Shown: positions 59,976 through 64,000 of the stretch, piece by piece
Position numbering within the stretch: position 1 is the stretch's first letter
How the letters are laid out: each line of letters starts with the position of its first letter
Source of the DNA: an uncultured Chlorobiota bacterium
GTDB taxonomy: Bacteria > Bacteroidota > Bacteroidia > Bacteroidales > JAADGE01
DNA length: 64,000 nucleotides
Assembly (NCBI GenBank): GCA_947311255.1
Contig: CAMZKL010000040.1
Location: forward strand, 1-64,000
Reading direction: 5' to 3'
Made by a program: the position numbers and the translations under genes
The notes under the pieces: generated by a model
What the model was told of the DNA's origin: nothing
Databases searched by the model: none
The model's input: the letters and a program-made list of their open reading frames with translations, nothing else

Positions 59976-61136
59976 ATGAATGATTTTGAACAAACAATTG
60001 ATTTTATTAGAAAAAGATATAATACAAAAGGTTTTATTCCGCTTCATGAACCTAGATTTTCTGGAAATGAGAAAAAATACTTATCTGAGTGTATAGATAG
60101 TACGTTTGTTTCAAGCGTTGGAAAATTTGTTGATTTATTCGAAAAAAAAATATGTGAATACACAGGAGCAAGATATGCTGTTGCCGCAGTAAATGGCACT
60201 GCTGCTATTCATATTTCTTTATTATTATCCGGTGTTAAAAAAGATGACGAAGTTATTAGTCAGCCACTAACTTTTATTGCTACTGCAAATGCAATTTCAT
60301 ATACTGGTGCAAATCCTCTTTTTATTGACGTAGATCTAGACACAATGGGTTTATCTCCCAATAAATTAGAGATTTTCTTAAAAGAAAAGACTATAAAAAA
60401 GAAAAACAATATTACCGGCAAATTTGAAACCTATAATAAACAAACTAAAAAATGTATTTCTGCTTGTATTCCAATGCACACATTCGGACATCCTGCAAAA
60501 ATTGATGAAATAAAAGATATTTGTAATGAATATAATATTGCATTAATTGAAGATGCAGCTGAAAGTCTTGGAAGTTTTTACAAAGAAAAACATACTGGAA
60601 CATATGGTTTATTAGGAACATTAAGTTTTAATGGAAATAAGACTATAACAACAGGTGGCGGAGGCATGATTATTACAAATAATGAAAAACTTGCAAAACT
60701 TGCAAAACATCTAACAACACAAGCCAAAGTTCCTCATAAATGGAATTATGTTCATGATTTTATTGGCTACAACTATCGTCTTACAAATTTAGCTGCTGCC
60801 CTGGGTGTTGCTCAGATTGAACAGTTGCCAAAATTCATTAAATCTAAAAGAAAATTAGCACAAGAATATATCTCTTTTTTTAATTCTTCCGGAATTACTT
60901 TTTTTAAAGAACCAAAAAATTGTGAATCAAATTATTGGCTAAATGCAGTATTGCTAAAAAACAGAAAAGAGAGAGACTTATTTTTAGAAAAGACTAACTC
61001 AAAAGGTATTATGACACGCCCTATTTGGGAACTTATGAACAGATTACCAATGTTTAAAAATTGTCAAGTAGAGAATATTGATAACTCTGAATTCTTAGTT
61101 GACCGTGTTGTAAATATACCAAGTAGTGTTATATAA
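59976..61136 (+). CDS. legC: LegC-type PLP aminotransferase
   Basis: The 386-residue DegT/DnrJ/EryC1 aminotransferase has VNGTAAIHISLL, CIPMHTFGHPAKIDEI, IEDAAESLGSF, and the PLP lysine in SFNGNKTITTGGGG. LegC adds the 4-amino group to the 4-keto sugar made by LegB. It follows legB after 4 bases. The C-terminus RVVNIPSSVI is at the normal family length. Confidence 0.9.
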   Translation: MNDFEQTIDFIRKRYNTKGFIPLHEPRFSGNEKKYLSECIDSTFVSSVGKFVDLFEKKICEYTGARYAVAAVNGTAAIHISLLLSGVKKDDEVISQPLTFIATANAISYTGANPLFIDVDLDTMGLSPNKLEIFLKEKTIKKKNNITGKFETYNKQTKKCISACIPMHTFGHPAKIDEIKDICNEYNIALIEDAAESLGSFYKEKHTGTYGLLGTLSFNGNKTITTGGGGMIITNNEKLAKLAKHLTTQAKVPHKWNYVHDFIGYNYRLTNLAAALGVAQIEQLPKFIKSKRKLAQEYISFFNSSGITFFKEPKNCESNYWLNAVLLKNRKERDLFLEKTNSKGIMTRPIWELMNRLPMFKNCQVENIDNSEFLVDRVVNIPSSVI

Positions 61137-61145
61137 AAAAATACT

Positions 61146-62186
61146 ATGAGTAGAATAATCAAAAAAGAGAATAAAATAGGAGGAGAATATGAAATTAACC
61201 CGCAAGAATTAAATGATTTAGAAATTCTAAAAACGCCTAACAAAACATCTATGTTTTCTAATGGTCGTTCTGCTTTAATGTTTATTTTAAAACAAATATC
61301 TATTCAAAACACTTCAATCGTTTATTTGCCATATTATATATGTCCTTCTGTTGTTTCCGCTTGTAAAAATTCAAAATTTAAGGTAAAATTTTATGAATTA
61401 GATGAAAAATTCTTATTTCCCATTAATTTATTATCTAAAATAGAACACAATTCAAGCATAATTTTAGTTAATTATTTTGGTTTTATTAACAACAACAAAA
61501 TTATTAAAACTATCAAAAACAAAAGGCCGGATATAATTACTATTAATGATAGCGTTCAATCTTTTTGGACTTTTAATAAATCTATTGCAGATTATTCTTT
61601 TACAAGTTTAAGAAAACAATTTGCAATACCAGATGGAGCATTAGTATATCATAATAATAAGATTATAAAGCCAAGTTCTAAAATAAAAGAAAATAATTTT
61701 TTCACAAAAAAAGTTCAAGCTTCAGTTTCAAAATTCAAAAAAGAAGAAGATTATATTTATTTGAATCTTTTTGAAGAAGGAGAAAAAATATTAGATAATG
61801 AAAAAAGCATTACAAAAGCGTCAATTATTGCAGAATCAATTTTTAATAAAACAGATTTTGAGACAATAACTACGAAAAGAAAGGAAAATTATAAAACCAT
61901 ATATGAATTAGGACAAAAACATAGTTTAGATTTTATTTTTCCATATTCAGAAGAAATAATTCCTTTATGTGTACCCATTAAAATTAATAATAGAAATAAA
62001 ATCAGAAAAGAATTATTTCAAAACAACATCTTTCTTCCAATACATTGGATTTCAGGCTATTACAATAGAAAATCGAAAATGTCAAAAGAAATGGCTGACA
62101 ATGAAATATCTCTAATAATTGACCAAAGATATTCAGAAGATGCCATGATATTTCAAATTAAAACTTTAATTTCATTAATAAATTAA
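61146..62186 (+). CDS. DegT-like PLP-fold protein of unknown role
   Basis: The 346-residue protein resembles a divergent DegT/DnrJ fold: MFSNGRSALMFILKQ, PYYICPSVVSACKNSKFKV, DSVQSFWTF, and SFTSLRKQFAIPDGAL where Lys in LRKQ aligns with the PLP-binding lysine. It is more distant from LegC than a simple paralogue. Possible roles: a second aminotransferase or a non-catalytic partner in nonulosonic acid glycan synthesis. It starts 9 bases after legC. Confidence 0.65.
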   Translation: MSRIIKKENKIGGEYEINPQELNDLEILKTPNKTSMFSNGRSALMFILKQISIQNTSIVYLPYYICPSVVSACKNSKFKVKFYELDEKFLFPINLLSKIEHNSSIILVNYFGFINNNKIIKTIKNKRPDIITINDSVQSFWTFNKSIADYSFTSLRKQFAIPDGALVYHNNKIIKPSSKIKENNFFTKKVQASVSKFKKEEDYIYLNLFEEGEKILDNEKSITKASIIAESIFNKTDFETITTKRKENYKTIYELGQKHSLDFIFPYSEEIIPLCVPIKINNRNKIRKELFQNNIFLPIHWISGYYNRKSKMSKEMADNEISLIIDQRYSEDAMIFQIKTLISLIN

Positions 62187-62213
62187 AAACGTTTAAATTT
62201 ATAAATTTTTCAA

Positions 62214-63290
62214 ATGATTTCAGAAAACAACCATAAAATATTAACAACTAAAGAGAAACAATCTTGGAATCATTATCTTGAAAAACTCCCAATAGACAAA
62301 CAAGATATATATTATACACCTAATTATTACAAAATTTATGAAAACTATGGAGATGGAAAAGCATATTGCTTTGTTTTTCAAGAAGAAAATAGCATTGCAA
62401 TTTATCCTTTTTTAAAAAATAGCATAAATAAACTTGGATATGATTTAGAAACTGAATACTATGACATTCAGGGGGCTTATGGATACAATGGAATTATTTC
62501 AAATAATTACGAAAAGTCTTTTAAAAATAAGTTTTTCAAAGAATTTGAAAAATATTGCAATAGTGAAAATATAATTGCAGAATTTACACGATTTCATCCA
62601 CTTATAAAAAATCATATGTTTACATCAGAAAAAATGGATGTTTTTTTAGACAGAAAAACTGTTTTTTTGGATGTAACAAAAAAAAATGATGAAATATGGG
62701 CAAACTCATATTCCTCAAATAATAGGAATATGATTAGAAAAGCTTTAAAAAACAATATTAAAATTTTTGAAAGTAAAAATAAGGATAGTTATATTGAATT
62801 TTATAAAATATATACTGAAACAATGAAAAATGTTGGGTCAGAGAAATATTTATTTTTCAATGAAAACTATTTTATAGATTTTATTAATTTACTTCCTTCA
62901 AATCACAAACTTATTCTTGCAAAAATTGATAATCAAATAGTTGGCGGAATGATATTAATGTTTTCAAAAAATTTTGCACACTATCATTTATCCTCTCGAA
63001 AAGCAAAATATGGCAAATTTGCCTTAAATAATCTATTTTTAGATTATGCTATTAAAGAAGCAAAAAAAGAAGGCTGTAAACTATTTCATTTTGGAGGAGG
63101 AACAAACTCAGACCCAAAAAATTCTTTATTAAAATTTAAATTAAATTTTTCAAAAGACAAATCAAACTTTTATTTTGGAAAAAAAATTTACAACTTTGAA
63201 GTATATAATAAAATCATTAATATTTGGGAACAGAATAATAAAAATAAAAAAGAATCTTTAAAAAAAGTTCTTTTAAGGTACAGAATGTAA
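62214..63290 (+). CDS. FemAB/GNAT-like acyltransferase
   Basis: The 358-residue protein has two GNAT-like halves with AEFTRFHPLIKNH, the typical SSNNRNMIRKALKNNIKIFE (Lys-Asn-rich phosphate loop), VGGMILMFSKNFAHYHLSS, and LFHFGGGTNSDPKN. FemAB-like and LegH-like acyltransferases share this organisation. In this setting it may add an N-acyl group to the nonulosonic acid or an amino sugar. It is separated from the next gene by leader copy D. Confidence 0.7.
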   Translation: MISENNHKILTTKEKQSWNHYLEKLPIDKQDIYYTPNYYKIYENYGDGKAYCFVFQEENSIAIYPFLKNSINKLGYDLETEYYDIQGAYGYNGIISNNYEKSFKNKFFKEFEKYCNSENIIAEFTRFHPLIKNHMFTSEKMDVFLDRKTVFLDVTKKNDEIWANSYSSNNRNMIRKALKNNIKIFESKNKDSYIEFYKIYTETMKNVGSEKYLFFNENYFIDFINLLPSNHKLILAKIDNQIVGGMILMFSKNFAHYHLSSRKAKYGKFALNNLFLDYAIKEAKKEGCKLFHFGGGTNSDPKNSLLKFKLNFSKDKSNFYFGKKIYNFEVYNKIINIWEQNNKNKKESLKKVLLRYRM

Positions 63291-63321
63291 TTGAATTAAA
63301 CAATAAGGCTCTAATTTCAAA

Positions 63322-63474
63322 TATTTTGACACCCAAGGACATACTTATTAACTTAGCAAACAGGTTTCATACACAACAAAGTAAATGTTTATATGTGCAA
63401 ATGAAAACAATTATTGCAAATATAAATATTTAAACAACTCATTAAATATCAGTTAATTATACACTTTCAAACAG
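63322..63474 (+). repeat. Conserved upstream leader element, copy D
   Basis: It has the core ATTTTGACACCCAAGGACAT, the words TATATGTGCAAATG and ATATCAGTTAATTA, and ends at the ATG of the NeuB/LegI gene. Similarity to copies A and B is about 70% by eye over the tail. A stem with CACA and TGTG arms can be drawn at about the same place as the hairpin in copy B. Confidence 0.65.
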
Positions 63475-64000
63475 ATGAAAAAAACAATAATAATAGCAGA
63501 AGCAGGTGTAAACCATAATGGAAGTTTAAAATCTGCAAAAAAACTTATTGATGTTGCAGTTGAAGCAGGTGCAGATTATGTTAAATTCCAAACCTTCAAA
63601 ACAGAATTTGTAGTATCTAAAAAAGCCAAGAAAGCAGAATATCAAAAACAAACAACTAACTCAGAAGAATCTCAATATGAGATGATTAAAAAACTAGAAC
63701 TTAATAAGGAAGCACATGTTGAACTAATTAAATATTGTAAAAAAAAACATATAAAATTTTTGTCCACACCTTTTGACCTGTTCAGTATTGATTTACTTTT
63801 TGATTTAGGAGTTGAATTATATAAAATTCCTTCTGGAGAAATTACAAATTATCCATATCTAAAAAAAATTGCAAATAAAAAGCTACCAGTAATATTATCT
63901 ACCGGAATGGCAAATATGTCTGAAATTAAAGAGGCATTAGGCATACTTTTAAGAAATGGATTAAATATTAAACAAATAACAATACTCCATGCAAATACAG
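63475..64000 (+). CDS. legI: N-acetylneuraminate/legionaminate synthase, 3' end outside the window
   Basis: The frame is open from ATG 63475 to the window end. The first 175 residues read IIIAEAGVNHNGSLKSAKKL, ADYVKFQTFKTEFVVSK, IKFLSTPFDLFSIDLL, YKIPSGEITNYPYL, VILSTGMANMSEIKEAL and QITILHANT. These are the NeuB-family synthase signatures, which condense phosphoenolpyruvate with an N-acyl-amino hexose. With LegB and LegC nearby, LegI is the best call; a NeuB for sialic acid or PseI cannot be excluded. The start directly follows leader copy D. Confidence 0.85.
   Translation, partial: MKKTIIIAEAGVNHNGSLKSAKKLIDVAVEAGADYVKFQTFKTEFVVSKKAKKAEYQKQTTNSEESQYEMIKKLELNKEAHVELIKYCKKKHIKFLSTPFDLFSIDLLFDLGVELYKIPSGEITNYPYLKKIANKKLPVILSTGMANMSEIKEALGILLRNGLNIKQITILHANT

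Noticed and set aside
1..64000. tRNA or rRNA genes, riboswitch families
   Set aside because: I saw no cloverleaf with a TTCGA arm, no rRNA-like conserved segments and no recognised riboswitch core.

Overview
The window is AT-rich DNA (roughly 28-30% G+C by eye) from a Bacteroidota chromosome, probably an uncultured or marine/anaerobic Bacteroidales-like lineage. The evidence is a type IX secretion (Por) sorting domain, tail-fibre-like N-x-F-I-G repeat proteins typical of the phylum, an ECF sigma/anti-sigma pair, a TPR-HTH regulator, many TAnnTTTG promoter boxes with upstream TTG/TTTG, few Shine-Dalgarno sites and occasional GTG/TTG starts. No tRNA, rRNA, CRISPR array or intact transposase was found.

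Layout. 0-5 kb: two paralogous repeat surface proteins; the first is cut by the window start, the second is broken by a frameshift and a stop codon. 5-16.5 kb: a DUF302 protein with a PepSY membrane protein, a DUF2520 protein and KdsC-like phosphatase, a tandem universal stress protein, a XerD-type recombinase, a GH3/beta-lactamase fusion and an Nramp-like transporter. 16.5-29 kb: envelope proteins, TcdA, TatD, a ParA with a small partner, UvrB, a nuclease-like lipoprotein, a subtilase, an acyltransferase and a methyltransferase. 29.5-32.5 kb: a plus-strand run of NTPase, nitroreductase, TSUP transporter and RluA. 32.5-46.7 kb: FTCD, YfcC transporter, TraB, GT2, OmpH, CoA-transferase with thioesterase, transketolase, desaturase, anti-sigma and sigma factor. 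47-52 kb: UbiA/MqnP, RecF, ICMT-like, FadM-like thioesterase, SurE. 51.8-64 kb: a surface-glycan region (GT4, polysaccharide deacetylase, LegB, LegC, a DegT-like protein, a FemAB-like protein and the start of a NeuB/LegI synthase), split by a block that holds a T9SS cargo protein and a TPR-HTH regulator.

The most interesting signal is non-coding. A leader of about 130-170 bp recurs directly upstream of four unrelated genes (16710, 29172, 34219, 63475), always co-directional, with similarity reaching the ATGAAA start in the best pair. It carries a conserved TTTTGACACCCAAGGGCAT core, a possible tiny leader ORF and, in the best copy, a perfect nested hairpin. A further copy lies in tandem at 29.35-29.44 kb. 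Other structure includes a second inverted repeat family at 42.2 and 50.2 kb, a 250-bp MITE-like element at 41.7 kb, and a 109-bp duplication of a glycosyltransferase 3' end flanking the block at 53-56.6 kb.

The genes suggest a glycan-coated bacterium that ferments amino acids or at least takes them up (FTCD, YfcC, CoA-transferase), has menaquinone and T9SS secretion, and makes a nonulosonic acid for its surface. The metabolic picture is inference from family membership.
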